64,000 bases of DNA from Oscillospiraceae bacterium (GCA_910574635.1 CAJTCG010000002.1:310001-374000), one strand, 5' to 3'; shown: positions 31,441-39,302, counted from the first letter of the stretch. Program-made: numbers and translations. Notes: generated by a model from the sequence alone, not told the origin.

Positions 31441-31449
31441 GCATAGCAT
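31441..31449 (+). promoter_or_regulatory. GCATANNAT promoter
   Basis: GCATAGCAT with TTTCTC upstream, 47 bases before the ATG at 31496. Confidence 0.6.
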
Positions 31450-31495
31450 GGACCAACCGACAGATTTTGGATTATGTTCGAAAGGATTGACATAT

Positions 31496-32167
31496 ATGAA
31501 GTACATGGAAGGACAGAGGGTTCGGCGCGGAGATGTATTCCGTGTCGGCAAACAACTGTATCTCATTCTCCAGGATGACCTCGAAAATGATTTTGAGATG
31601 CTCGTCAGGGCGCTCCCCATGCAATGCGGCCTGTACCCGGCCGACAACGTCTCTGTGGACTTCAACGGTGACACCGCTGTTGTTTTCCTGCATACGGTTT
31701 GCCGTCTCCCCAGGCGGTTCCTGACGGCTTTCCAGGGCCGCCTCAACGATGAAGATACCCGGCGCGTCATCGAGAAGTGCCCAGTGGACGCAGCTAATTT
31801 GGATTTTACATCAGGAGGCCGCCCCCGCAATGGAGCCGCACGGCGCGGCGATGTCTATTTTGCGAACCTGGGGGAGGGTGTCGGCTGCGAACAGACCGGT
31901 ATCCGCTGTGTTCTGGTTCTACAAAATGATTATGGTAACATCCATAGTCCCACAACCGTGGTCGCCGCTTTGACATCAAAGGACAAAACAAAGCTCCCGA
32001 CGCATGTAAAAACGCGGTTCAACGGCATGGAGAACACCATTCTGCTGGAGCAAGTACGAACCATCTCCAACGACAGGCTCATCAGCTATGTGGGCCGCCT
32101 GCCCCAGAATACCATGAACGAGGTGAATAAGTCCCTGGCCGTTTCTCTGGCCATGCCCTGCACCTGA
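31496..32167 (+). CDS. tandem MazF/PemK-fold protein, 223 aa
   Basis: The C-terminal half matches MazF/PemK: RRGDVYFANLGEGVGCEQTG, then RCVLVLQND and SPTTVVAALTS, ending with LLEQVRTISNDRL. The N-terminal half begins RRGDVFRVGKQLYLILQDD and looks like a degenerate second copy of the same fold. MazF enzymes cut mRNA and are normally held by an antitoxin, but no antitoxin gene is adjacent. The N-terminal domain might provide dimerisation or control. AAAGGA precedes the ATG. Confidence 0.82.
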   Translation: MKYMEGQRVRRGDVFRVGKQLYLILQDDLENDFEMLVRALPMQCGLYPADNVSVDFNGDTAVVFLHTVCRLPRRFLTAFQGRLNDEDTRRVIEKCPVDAANLDFTSGGRPRNGAARRGDVYFANLGEGVGCEQTGIRCVLVLQNDYGNIHSPTTVVAALTSKDKTKLPTHVKTRFNGMENTILLEQVRTISNDRLISYVGRLPQNTMNEVNKSLAVSLAMPCT

Positions 32168-32172
32168 TTCAA

Positions 32173-32207
32173 AACGCAGCTTCCGTCTCGGGGGCTGCGT
32201 TCTTTTT
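32173..32207 (+). terminator. Rho-independent terminator
   Basis: AACGCAGCTTCCG and GGGGGCTGCGTT, then CTTTTTT. Confidence 0.8.
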
Positions 32208-32230
32208 TGCAATTTGGGTTCGCTGACTCT

Positions 32231-32239
32231 GCATACAAT
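32231..32239 (+). promoter_or_regulatory. GCATANNAT promoter
   Basis: GCATACAAT with GGTTCG upstream, 31 bases before the 30-aa gene. Confidence 0.55.
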
Positions 32240-32269
32240 GGATGATATTGAGAAAGGAGGCCCGTTCTG

Positions 32270-32362
32270 ATGTATTTTGGATTGTACGGGAAAACTGCTA
32301 TTATCGCCCTGCTAGTTGCGTTCGGTATCGGTTTTGCGATTGGGAGGCTTTCAGCTCATTGA
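32270..32362 (+). CDS. single-span membrane peptide, 30 aa
   Basis: ATG with AGAAAGGAGGCC upstream. Residues 8-24 are one hydrophobic helix (TAIIALLVAFGIGFAIG), flanked by short polar ends. It has its own promoter and terminator, so it is likely a real small membrane protein, possibly a toxin-like or regulatory peptide. No family is recognised. Confidence 0.6.
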   Translation: MYFGLYGKTAIIALLVAFGIGFAIGRLSAH

Positions 32363-32377
32363 TTCCTGCCAACACGA

Positions 32378-32409
32378 AAGCGGCTGCCGAAATGGTGGCC
32401 GCTCTTTTT
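32378..32409 (+). terminator. Rho-independent terminator
   Basis: AAGCGGC and GGCCGCT around a 12-base loop, then CTTTTT. Confidence 0.7.
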
Positions 32410-32426
32410 GCCGGAGCGTAGATGTG

Positions 32427-32486
32427 GGTTGACAAAAGAGAAATGCGTTGGGCTTTGAGTGGGCAGGGTCCTTCGACCCGATACTG
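32427..32486 (+). repeat. interspersed palindromic repeat, left arm (copy 6)
   Basis: GGTTGACAAAAGAGAAATG to TCGACCCGATACTG; the next gene's promoter follows 45 bases later. Confidence 0.7.
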
Positions 32487-32530
32487 TTTCTGATATTTCC
32501 CGCGAAACCGTGTTAGCTTCCCTCTAATCT

Positions 32531-32539
32531 GCATATAAT
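32531..32539 (+). promoter_or_regulatory. GCATANNAT promoter
   Basis: GCATATAAT, 35 bases before the ATG at 32574. Confidence 0.6.
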
Positions 32540-32573
32540 ACAATACAAAATTTTGAAAGACGAGGGAGCAGAT

Positions 32574-33080
32574 ATGCGAGCTAAACGCTACAACACCGAG
32601 ACCTATGAGAAAAAGTTGGCCACCGTCATGACCCGGCTCGGGATTGAGAAATACAACTACGACTACACCCGGCGGGCGGCCTGGGTTACCTTTGCCTATA
32701 AAGGGCAGAACTACCGTTTCGAGCACAGCGTGGAGAACGCTGCCGCTCACGGTCAGCCCCTGAGTTATGGGTCCGACGCCTTCTGCCAAATCGTCCTTAC
32801 CCTGGAGGACCTGGCCCGGGCATCCAACCGGGGCATCTATGACCTCCAGACCTGGGTGGAGGGTATCCTGAGGGCGCTACCCTGCCACGAGCCTCTGCCG
32901 GGCTGTTTCTCCCGCCTGGGCTTTACAGATGCCGCCCCCAAGACGGCAGATGAGGTGCAGAAGGCCTTCCGGATTGCCGCAAAAGCCGTGGACCAGACGT
33001 CCTCCGACAGCAGCGAGATGCTGCGTGGGCTGATGAACGCCCGGGAAGAGGCGCTTCGGCTGATTCAGCAATCAGTGTAA
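32574..33080 (+). CDS. unknown protein with J-domain-like C-terminus, 168 aa
   Basis: CGAGGGAGCAG precedes the ATG. The C-terminal 60 residues read SRLGFTDAAPKTADEVQKAF then RIAAKAVDQTS, which follows the helix pattern of a DnaJ domain but has VDQ instead of the HPD that activates Hsp70. The N-terminal 90 residues are basic (TRRAAWVTFAYKGQNYRFEH). A J-like fold is only a suggestion. Confidence 0.65.
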   Translation: MRAKRYNTETYEKKLATVMTRLGIEKYNYDYTRRAAWVTFAYKGQNYRFEHSVENAAAHGQPLSYGSDAFCQIVLTLEDLARASNRGIYDLQTWVEGILRALPCHEPLPGCFSRLGFTDAAPKTADEVQKAFRIAAKAVDQTSSDSSEMLRGLMNAREEALRLIQQSV

Positions 33081-33542
33081 AGGAGTTTTCCTTTCAGTGT
33101 TTCAGCGGGTTTCGAGCGTCTCGTCGGCGCGTTTGCACCCCTCTTTTACTGTAAAGCAGTATAGCATTACAGCTTATTTCCTGGCAATAACCCACGATTC
33201 CCGCCTCCCTTGCTTACAAGACATACTCGCGCTGATGGTCCCTTCCTCCAGTTGACCCTTCACAGAGCCCTACCACAAGGACCTCAGCCCCATCCGGTTT
33301 CGGTTGGGGCTGTTTCGCGTTTTCTGGGCTGCTGACGGCGTTTTACAGCCCTGGGCGTCTCCCTGTATTCCTAACTGCTTAAAAGCGCCCTGAGAGCTTC
33401 TCAGAGGCTTTTGGAGAGGGTTTGGGGAAATACTATGCAAAATCGGATAGGCCTGTTTCGCCTTTCTGGGGCCGCTGTCGGCGTTCTGCACCCATGGTGG
33501 TGTCCCTGTATTCCCGACGGTTCAGAGGCCCCCTAGAGAGCC
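33081..33542. repeat. gene-free gap with a diverged 100-bp direct duplication
   Basis: Segments 33308-33410 and 33451-33550 align at roughly 80 percent: both run CTGTTTCGC, TTTCTGGG, GACGGCGTT or GTCGGCGTT, then TCCCTGTATTCC. A minus-strand GCATAGTAT lies at 33428-33436 and a CAGCCCCA/TGGGGCTG hairpin near 33284-33311. A short minus-strand RNA is possible; no protein frame is seen. Confidence 0.45.
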
Positions 33543-33929
33543 TCAGTGGCCTTCTCGACGATATTTCTTCATGTCGACATAATCTCTGGCCATCTGGTCG
33601 ACTCTCCCTTGAGCCTCATCGTTCAGCTTCCGGTATGTCTCGACAAGGGCTTTCTCCCGGTCCGAGAGATGGAGCGGCTTCTCATAATTGTCCAACCCAA
33701 GGAAAATGGTGATGTCTTCGTTGAAGAAATCAGCCAGCGTTTTCAGGGTCTTTAGGTTCACGCCGGACGATGCTCTTTGCTTGATGGAGTGCAGCGTCTT
33801 GTAGTTGATTCCGGTTTGCTCAGAAATAGTGCGTAGAGACTCTCCAGAGCGTGTAATCAGAAAAGAAAGAACATCGGCGATAACGAACTTACTGTCCGAT
33901 GTGGGCATATTCGGGGTTTCCGTACTCAT
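33543..33929 (-). CDS. XRE-family regulator, 128 aa
   Basis: Helix-turn-helix at residues 15-75: VLSFLITRSGESLRTISEQT, then NYKTLHSIKQR and LKTLKTLADFFNE. The C-terminal 45 residues are helical and basic. GGGAGGTG precedes the ATG at 33929. A sigma-A promoter lies at 33973-34001 and a cluster of GTTCTC-type repeats just upstream may include its operator. Confidence 0.88.
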   Translation of the reverse strand: MSTETPNMPTSDSKFVIADVLSFLITRSGESLRTISEQTGINYKTLHSIKQRASSGVNLKTLKTLADFFNEDITIFLGLDNYEKPLHLSDREKALVETYRKLNDEAQGRVDQMARDYVDMKKYRREGH

Positions 33930-33972
33930 GTGCGCACCTCCCAGGGAAAATGATTCTTTATCCTCGAAATTT

Positions 33973-34001
33973 ATTATACAGGTCAACAGAAAGGAAGTCA
34001 A
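33973..34001 (-). promoter_or_regulatory. sigma-A promoter of the XRE regulator
   Basis: TTGACT and TATAAT on the minus strand, 17 bp apart. Confidence 0.75.
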
Positions 34002-34008
34002 GTTCTTC

Positions 34009-34207
34009 GTTCTGAGAATTGAGAACGCCAGGACAAGAGCAGTCCTCCGCTTTTCTGTAATCCGAGAACTCGGAACTTTGGGGGTGGGGCTCTCCTTCTG
34101 TTTTCTTAGTTCTCAGATTGGAGATTTCGTGCGTACAGTTCTCACTCTCGGATTCCGGGTTCTCGGATTGCGGAATCCGCCTCCCTCCCCCTCTTCTCAG
34201 TTCTGAG
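34009..34207. repeat. iteron-like cluster of GTTCTC/GAGAAC motifs
   Basis: GTTCTGAGAATTGAGAAC (34009), AATCCGAGAAC (34059), GTTCTCAGATT (34109), GTTCTCACTCTCGGATT (34138), GTTCTCGGATT (34159) and TTCTCAGTTCTGAG (34194) occur within 200 bp. The cluster lies between rep and the XRE gene, so it may be replication iterons or regulator sites. No frame is present. Confidence 0.55.
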
Positions 34208-34277
34208 TTGTTATCTTCTTATCTGCCAAAAAAGAAAGGCTGACATCGAATAGATGTCAGCCTCTTGCACTTTTGTC

Positions 34278-35831
34278 TTACTCTGATAGCTCGTCCAAAT
34301 ATGGATACATTGCTAACCATTCAGTGTGGGCGGTTTCTTCGTTTCCTCTATCTAGGCATATCGCTATTGTTTCCAGGGAATTGTAAAGCGAGGTCAGATA
34401 GTATTGTGGGACGTTTCGGATATGCGTTGTCTGCAGGTGAACATTCACGGCAACAAATTTGTAATGTTGTAGCTCCAATGAAAGCAAAGCATCAAATACT
34501 TCACTGCGAGGTTTGTCCTCTCTGCCAATTCGAATGGTGGGCGTTTTTCTTGTTAGGACGGAGGAAACCAAGTCTACAAGGGAGAGAATTGTGGACCCAA
34601 AACGGGCTAAATCTACGCAGTCTAGGGAATTTTGTGCGGAATTAAATCCTATATGGTCAAGTATGTATTCTTTTATCGCATTTCTATCCATCAAATCTAT
34701 CCAATGTGGTTCTATCTCTGCGCTTTTTGATGGATAGATAGAATGTTTTTCGAGAAAAGAACTTTTAAACGAAGGAATTTTTAAAGAGGAAGGTGTATTA
34801 AAAGAGGCCGGTTTTCTGGTGTCCTGATTTTCCATGTCCTGAATTGCCGTGTCCTGCTTCTCCATGTCCTGATTTTTAGCGTCCTGACGAATCCCTTGCA
34901 GCACAACAGTTTCATCCGTGTCCGGTTTTTTAGTGTCCTGATGAACCTTTTGCGCTGCAAGGCTTTCATCCATGTCCGGGTTTTTAGCGTCCTGATGCGT
35001 TCTCATCTTCTCCGGAAGTGGCTTCCCTTCTGCGTCCAGGAAAAGCACTATCTTTTTCGAATTCCGTTTTGGCTGAACTGCGCACTCTTCATCTGGGTTT
35101 GAAACGATATGATAGTCGTTGCAGCTTAGTTGCCCGTTAATATGTTTCTGGGTGATGATGACGTAGTTAAGAGAAGTTAACTCTGCGAGGTATTTGTGAT
35201 AGGAGGTTTCGGTGACGCCCAAGTGGTACAGAATCGTCTTGAGCGGAGGGGTTGCCTGGTTTCCTCCACCGGCGTAGCTCACGAAATAAGCGTAGAGTCC
35301 TTTTGCTTTCGTACTCAGCCGACCGTCGTACATGACCGCTCTGGAGACATTACCATAACCGGCAGCTTTGATTCCAGAGAATGTAAATTTGCCGTAGGTG
35401 CGGGAGGCATCGCTGTCATATCGCTTGTCCGCGTCGAATTTCTTTGGCTTGTCCTCAATAATGAAATCGGTCCGGTAGAAGTATCCTTTTTCATCTTTTT
35501 GGTGTTCTATAGAGATATAGCCCTGGTCAACCAGTATTTTGCGGTATCTGTAGTAAGTATCCTTCCCTATTTTGAGTTTATCGACAATAAGGTCCCGGCT
35601 AAAGGTAGGGTTACCCCCACCACCGCACATGGAACACATGAAAGCATAGATTGCTTTGGAGGTCAGAGGGAGGTCTGGGTCACGCATGGCATATCGGGCC
35701 ACTTGGCCATAACCCATGGCGTCGAGACCTCTGGTCTTTAAGACTTCTTTTATCTCAACAATTTTGTTCGGTTTTGAGTTCGTCTTGTCTGTCTTCGGGG
35801 CTTTCTTGCCCTTTTTCGAAAAATAGCCCAA
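34278..35831 (-). CDS. plasmid replication initiator-like protein, 517 aa
   Basis: Two winged-helix-like units are visible: residues about 55-130 (LTSKAIYAFMCSMCGGGG, then SRDLIVDKLKIGKDTYYRYR) and about 170-240 (LSTKAKGLYAYFVSYAGGG, then GVTETSYHKYLAEL). The C-terminus (TIRIGREDKPRSEVFDALLS, then IRNVPQYYLTSLYNS) resembles DUF6017 of Clostridial plasmid Rep proteins. The linker holds five QDxxx pentapeptides encoded by 15-bp tandem repeats. TTG start with GGAGGTG upstream. Probably binds the element's origin and starts replication. Confidence 0.82.
   Translation of the reverse strand: MGYFSKKGKKAPKTDKTNSKPNKIVEIKEVLKTRGLDAMGYGQVARYAMRDPDLPLTSKAIYAFMCSMCGGGGNPTFSRDLIVDKLKIGKDTYYRYRKILVDQGYISIEHQKDEKGYFYRTDFIIEDKPKKFDADKRYDSDASRTYGKFTFSGIKAAGYGNVSRAVMYDGRLSTKAKGLYAYFVSYAGGGNQATPPLKTILYHLGVTETSYHKYLAELTSLNYVIITQKHINGQLSCNDYHIVSNPDEECAVQPKRNSKKIVLFLDAEGKPLPEKMRTHQDAKNPDMDESLAAQKVHQDTKKPDTDETVVLQGIRQDAKNQDMEKQDTAIQDMENQDTRKPASFNTPSSLKIPSFKSSFLEKHSIYPSKSAEIEPHWIDLMDRNAIKEYILDHIGFNSAQNSLDCVDLARFGSTILSLVDLVSSVLTRKTPTIRIGREDKPRSEVFDALLSLELQHYKFVAVNVHLQTTHIRNVPQYYLTSLYNSLETIAICLDRGNEETAHTEWLAMYPYLDELSE
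34821..34887 (-). repeat. 15-bp tandem repeats inside the rep gene
   Basis: GTCCT occurs at 34821, 34836, 34851, 34866 and 34881, exactly 15 bp apart, in a GTCCTGATTTTNCAT-like unit. Similar units recur at about 34920-34990. RepA_N-type plasmids carry their origin inside rep, so these may be initiator sites. Confidence 0.55.
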
Positions 35832-35907
35832 AATGCCAGCACCTCCCTTCCCTTTTGTCTAAGAGCCTATCGCGAGAATGCAGCTGACCGCTGCATTGGG
35901 AACCTGC

Positions 35908-36180
35908 TTATTGGGTGCGTGCGTCCTCGTAGGCTTTGAAGATGACCACGCCCCGCTTCTTCCCTATGTGTCTTAAAAGGCCGGGCGAAATGGCCAGCGG
36001 CTCCTTTTTCTTGCCATCCTCAGTGTCGAAAAGAAAATTTGGGCATGCGTCGCTCCAGCCGAGGACAACCTCCTGCAGCTGCTTCTCGGAAATCTCCTTC
36101 GCGTTATAGCCAGCAATCAGGTTCTTGATATCCTGTGCCAATGTGGAATAGCTTGTATGGTACATCAAAAAATTCGCCAT
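35908..36180 (-). CDS. TIGR04540-like small protein, 90 aa
   Basis: ATG with GGGAGGAGT upstream. The pattern LAQDIKNLIAGYNAKEISEK, then KKRGVVIFKAYEDAR resembles TIGR04540 proteins found beside rep genes in Clostridial plasmids. It lies upstream of rep in the same direction with a 77-base gap containing an ATGCAG/CTGCAT hairpin, so the two are probably co-transcribed from the promoter at 36212. Function unknown. Confidence 0.75.
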   Translation of the reverse strand: MANFLMYHTSYSTLAQDIKNLIAGYNAKEISEKQLQEVVLGWSDACPNFLFDTEDGKKKEPLAISPGLLRHIGKKRGVVIFKAYEDARTQ

Positions 36181-36211
36181 AGGTACTCCTCCCGAAAACA
36201 CATGTTAACTC

Positions 36212-36241
36212 ATTGTAACGGCATTTCTCTGGATTTGTCAA
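36212..36241 (-). promoter_or_regulatory. sigma-A promoter of the TIGR04540-rep operon
   Basis: TTGACA and TACAAT on the minus strand, 18 bp apart. Confidence 0.75.
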
Positions 36242-36490
36242 CATAAATTTCCAAAAATTTATCAGGAATTTCACATCGAAACAGCAAAAACTCAAAAAAA
36301 TATCACGGGGATTTCCTTAATATGTGGAAGTCCCCGTGGAAAATGTGGAAAAAAGGCGAAGAATTTCATGAGATTTTTTGAAAAATAAGTAATGTTAAAT
36401 TGCTTTACAGAACGGGCGTTCCAATCCCCGCCCGGTTTTCCCGAGCGGGGAGCAAAATTTCTGTAAAGTTTTAGACCATTACAGGGGACT
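36242..36490. other. AT-rich intergenic region with inverted repeats
   Basis: CACGGGGA/TCCCCGTG (36304-36337), two TGTGGAA motifs (36321, 36343), and CTTTACAGAA (36401) facing TTCTGTAAAG (36460) around a CCCCGCCCGG hairpin. Such features occur at plasmid origins, but there is no decisive DnaA box. No frame is seen. Confidence 0.4.
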
Positions 36491-36495
36491 TAAAT

Positions 36496-36726
36496 TCATC
36501 CGTTTTTCTTCGTCAGGGTAGCCAGGCACTCCTCGCAGAGTAAATCAGTGCTGTCAAAGCCATACTTCTCTTTCAGAGTATCTTCGTCAATTGGTTCAGG
36601 GGCCGGCCCGCCAGAGGACAGGTGTTTGAAGTAGGCCCTCTCGTATGTGTCGCTTTCCGGCAAAAGGTGGAGTTCCTCAGTGGGGAATGGCCGTCCGCAC
36701 CTGCTGCATTTTCCTGTTGTTTCCAT
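36496..36726 (-). CDS. small zinc-ribbon-like protein, 76 aa
   Basis: Two cysteine pairs are at the ends: CSRCGRPF near residue 7 and LLCEECLATL near residue 63, typical of a zinc ribbon. The ATG has no good ribosome binding site and an AGGAGG lies 50 bases upstream in another frame, so the start is uncertain. It may help recruit nucleic acid or protein partners; unidentified. Confidence 0.65.
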   Translation of the reverse strand: METTGKCSRCGRPFPTEELHLLPESDTYERAYFKHLSSGGPAPEPIDEDTLKEKYGFDSTDLLCEECLATLTKKNG

Positions 36727-36793
36727 GTTGGATTTTCGGCCATCAACTCCGGCACAAGGCGTTTGGAGGGATAGCCGCCTCCTCTCTCGGTAA

Positions 36794-36802
36794 GTAGTAT
36801 GC
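36794..36802 (-). promoter_or_regulatory. GCATANNAT-like promoter
   Basis: GCATACTAC on the minus strand upstream of the zinc-ribbon gene. Confidence 0.45.
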
Positions 36803-36929
36803 GCTTTTATATTACCCGAAATTCATGTGAAAGTCAAATATTTGTTCTGGAGAACTGAGGGATTTGGAGGAATCGCGTGTAAGGCTGGCCTCATCATGGC
36901 AGCAGAAAAAGCCAATATATTGGCAGGAA

Positions 36930-36988
36930 ACTGTATTGGGCCTCATGCATCCCTCCCTTCCCTGGCGGCGCCACCTTCTTTTGTCAAG
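36930..36988 (-). repeat. interspersed palindromic repeat, one arm (copy 7)
   Basis: Plus strand reads CTGTATTGGGCCTCATGC and ends CACCTTCTTTTGTCAA. The other arm is degenerate. Confidence 0.65.
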
Positions 36989-36990
36989 GA

Positions 36991-37020
36991 AAAGAAGCCT
37001 CCCCAGCAGTGTGGGGAGGC
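36991..37020 (-). terminator. Rho-independent terminator
   Basis: GCCTCCCCACACTGCTGGGG stem on the minus strand followed by TTCTTTTCC. Confidence 0.8.
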
Positions 37021-37026
37021 ATGGAG

Positions 37027-37962
37027 TCACTTGAGCCAGTCCGGCGTCGGGTCGGCGGAGTCCCAGTCATCTTCGGGTACCTGGGATAGGGCTGCAGCAG
37101 GGGTAGAGTTGTTTTTCATTACCTGAGGGGTGACAATGGGCTCATCATGGGTAAAGTTTGCAGAGTTCAGGATGGTCCGGATAGTTAGCATCATGTTCGG
37201 GTCCATGAGGAAGTGGCAGGACCCCTGGTTAAACAGCAGCTTGCAGCCGGGGAACTGGTCCAGGACGTTGTCTAACCCCTCAAACTTGGCGATGATGCAG
37301 GCCGGAGCCTTTCCTGGGAAAACCTTGGTCACCTCATCCCAATCAGAGAAGATATAGAGGCAGGTGGTCTTGTTTACGGTTGTGGTCAGGAACGGGTAGC
37401 CGTTGGCGGCGTCATCCTCCACGGCGACAAGGAACTCGCTCTGGAACATAGTCTCCGCCCACCGGCGTTCAGCGGCAGCATTGTTCTTTTGGGCGTAGGC
37501 CGTCTGGAAGTAGTAGAAGACAGCGCCGTTCAAGTCCCGGTTCAGGAGGATGAAGTCGGTTGTGGGCCGGCCATCATAGGTGGGGACCTCAGCGAGCTGC
37601 TTCAAGGGGATAGAAAGGGCGTCGTCAATCCTGATGGCTTCGGGGCCGCTGGAGAAGAGCCGTTTGACAGCCTCCTCCCTGTCCTCCGCCGGAAGAGCTC
37701 GGACGACGGTTTCGTACCTGTCCTGCTGGGCGGCTTCCCGGGCGGCTTCTGCCTCCTGTTCCTCTGTGTAGGCCACCATGTGGTAGGCGCCATCATAGAC
37801 GCGGATAAACGGGGTCCCGAAAACAGACTCCAGATAGTAGAGAGACGCTCCTTCCTTGATTTTGTCAATCAGCAGCTGCCGTCCTTTACTGCCGGGCGTC
37901 AACGCGTACGGAATCAGGCCGGAAGTGCCAAACTCCTGGTAAATAGCTTGTAAATCAGCCAT
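37027..37962 (-). CDS. unknown protein, possibly SseB-like, 311 aa
   Basis: ATG at 37962 with AAAGGAGT upstream; the longer frame crosses the promoter and the tmk terminator. Residues 215-290 (YIFSDWDEVTKVFPG, then GCKLLFNQGSCHFLMDPN) resemble SseB N-terminal domains, which end in a similar N-P motif. The N-terminal half is helical and charged (EEQEAEAAREAAQQDRYE). Role unknown. Confidence 0.7.
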   Translation of the reverse strand: MADLQAIYQEFGTSGLIPYALTPGSKGRQLLIDKIKEGASLYYLESVFGTPFIRVYDGAYHMVAYTEEQEAEAAREAAQQDRYETVVRALPAEDREEAVKRLFSSGPEAIRIDDALSIPLKQLAEVPTYDGRPTTDFILLNRDLNGAVFYYFQTAYAQKNNAAAERRWAETMFQSEFLVAVEDDAANGYPFLTTTVNKTTCLYIFSDWDEVTKVFPGKAPACIIAKFEGLDNVLDQFPGCKLLFNQGSCHFLMDPNMMLTIRTILNSANFTHDEPIVTPQVMKNNSTPAAALSQVPEDDWDSADPTPDWLK

Positions 37963-37992
37963 GAAAATACTCCTTTCGATGCATAGTATCGT

Positions 37993-38001
37993 ATTATATG
38001 C
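37993..38001 (-). promoter_or_regulatory. GCATANNAT promoter
   Basis: GCATATAAT on the minus strand, 30 bases before the ATG at 37962. Confidence 0.6.
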
Positions 38002-38028
38002 AGGCGGAAGGAGTTGTATTTGGAAAAC

Positions 38029-38056
38029 AAAGGAGGGGCAAACGCCCCTCCTTTTT
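38029..38056. terminator. bidirectional terminator after tmk
   Basis: AAGGAGGGGC and GCCCCTCCTT around AAAC, flanked by T and A runs. Confidence 0.8.
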
Positions 38057-38740
38057 CTATGCTGTTTGTTTGAGGAGAACCGGTCTAACTGCGGCAAGGA
38101 CAGCCTCATGGATGTCCTCAATTGACCGGAGGGCCATGCCGCTGGTGCAGTTGATGGTCGTCCAGCCGCTGTGCATGGCAATATCCAAGGCAGCATCCCG
38201 GCAAGCAGCCAGGTATTCGGTATCCGTCTCGTGGATATCATGCTGAACCCCAGCCTTTCCCTTCCTCATGGCGGCCAGCTTGGCGGAAACCTCTGCGGGT
38301 ACGTCCAGGTAGATGACCAAATCGGGGGCCGGGAGCCCAATCTTCTGGTATTCGAAATCGTACAGCCAGTCCAGGAAGGCACCCCTTTCAGAAGACGGCA
38401 GCTTGCTTCCCTGGTGGACGGCGTTGGAGGTGGTGTAGCGGTCCGAGATAATCAGGCCGCCATCCTCGTAGAACTTACCCCAACCCGTTTTGTACGAAGC
38501 GAACCTGTCGGTTGCGTAGAACATAGAGGCCGCATAGGGGCTGACTTCCGCGGCATGTTTCCCGAAATCTCCCCGCAGATACATCTCCAGAGGCCCGGCT
38601 GCGGTTGTCCCATAGCATGGGAAACTCAGCTGCCGAAGCTTGTACCCGTACTGCGTAAGAGTCTCGCAGAGCCTCTTTGTTTGGGTCTCCTTCCCGGACC
38701 CGTCGGTGCCTTCCAGCACAATCAGTTTACCTTTTCCCAT
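38057..38740 (-). CDS. tmk: dTMP kinase, 227 aa
   Basis: P-loop LEGTDGSGKETQTKRL at the N-terminus and the DRYTTSNAVHQGSKL motif are diagnostic of thymidylate kinases, which make dTDP from dTMP and ATP in the cytosol. Slightly longer than the usual 205-215 residues. ATG at 38740 has GGAGGGAGC upstream. Second gene after the 137-aa unknown, with a 13-base gap. Supplies dTTP for element replication. Confidence 0.95.
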   Translation of the reverse strand: MGKGKLIVLEGTDGSGKETQTKRLCETLTQYGYKLRQLSFPCYGTTAAGPLEMYLRGDFGKHAAEVSPYAASMFYATDRFASYKTGWGKFYEDGGLIISDRYTTSNAVHQGSKLPSSERGAFLDWLYDFEYQKIGLPAPDLVIYLDVPAEVSAKLAAMRKGKAGVQHDIHETDTEYLAACRDAALDIAMHSGWTTINCTSGMALRSIEDIHEAVLAAVRPVLLKQTA

Positions 38741-38753
38741 GTGTGCTCCCTCC

Positions 38754-39167
38754 TCAGCCCGCCAGCTTATCGTAGAAGGACCGCAGTACCCGGAGCGTCT
38801 CGCCATTCAGGGGCGTGCTGTCCCTTCCGACGCTGGCGCATCTATCATTCAGCATTGCTTCGATTGCGCCCAGGAAATCTGTCGCAGTCTTCTTCCTGGC
38901 AAGAACTGCAGTCACCGCATCCGCCTGGGAATTCTGCACATAGTATCCAGCACTCAGGCAGAAGGCCCCAGAGGCGGCAATTGCCGAAAATGGGACGATG
39001 GCGTAGTGGACCGGGCTGGAGTACTCCCTGACACCGTGAAGGGTCAACCTGCGAAGGGATTTGTCGATGGCCTGTTGCAGAGAAAGCAGCTCCGCTTGGA
39101 TGGACGCCTCCGCATGCAACATGTCTCTGAAAGAGGGCTTAGGGCTGTTGTTTTTTCTGTCCATCAT
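38754..39167 (-). CDS. unknown helical protein, 137 aa
   Basis: The ATG at 39167 has AGGAGGA 6 bases upstream. The protein is mostly helical with a hydrophobic stretch (AIVPFSAIAASGAFCLSAGY) that might be a short membrane segment or a buried helix. It precedes tmk in an operon. No family is recognised. Confidence 0.65.
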   Translation of the reverse strand: MMDRKNNSPKPSFRDMLHAEASIQAELLSLQQAIDKSLRRLTLHGVREYSSPVHYAIVPFSAIAASGAFCLSAGYYVQNSQADAVTAVLARKKTATDFLGAIEAMLNDRCASVGRDSTPLNGETLRVLRSFYDKLAG

Positions 39168-39196
39168 AAAAAATCCTCCTAAATAAAGTTGGGGGG

Positions 39197-39205
39197 ATTG
39201 TATGC
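39197..39205 (-). promoter_or_regulatory. GCATANNAT promoter of the tmk operon
   Basis: GCATACAAT on the minus strand with TTTTC upstream, 30 bases before the ATG at 39167. Confidence 0.6.
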
Positions 39206-39269
39206 GGGTTGACAGAAAAGAATTACTGGAGTGCGGGTGGTAGAGAATCACGAGGCCCGATGCCGCAGG
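39206..39269 (+). repeat. interspersed palindromic repeat, left arm (copy 8)
   Basis: GGGTTGACAGAAAAGAAT to GAGGCCCGATGCCGC. It abuts a promoter on each side. Confidence 0.7.
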
Positions 39270-39293
39270 GACGGAATTGGATTTTGATGAAAG

Positions 39294-39302
39294 GCATATA
39301 AC
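39294..39302 (+). promoter_or_regulatory. GCATANNAT-like promoter
   Basis: GCATATAAC with TTTTG upstream, 70 bases before the ATG at 39372. Confidence 0.5.

Noticed and set aside
30268..31830. 520-aa minus-strand frame
   Set aside because: It is antisense to the acidic repeat gene and the MazF-like gene and crosses a terminator; a by-product of strongly biased codons.
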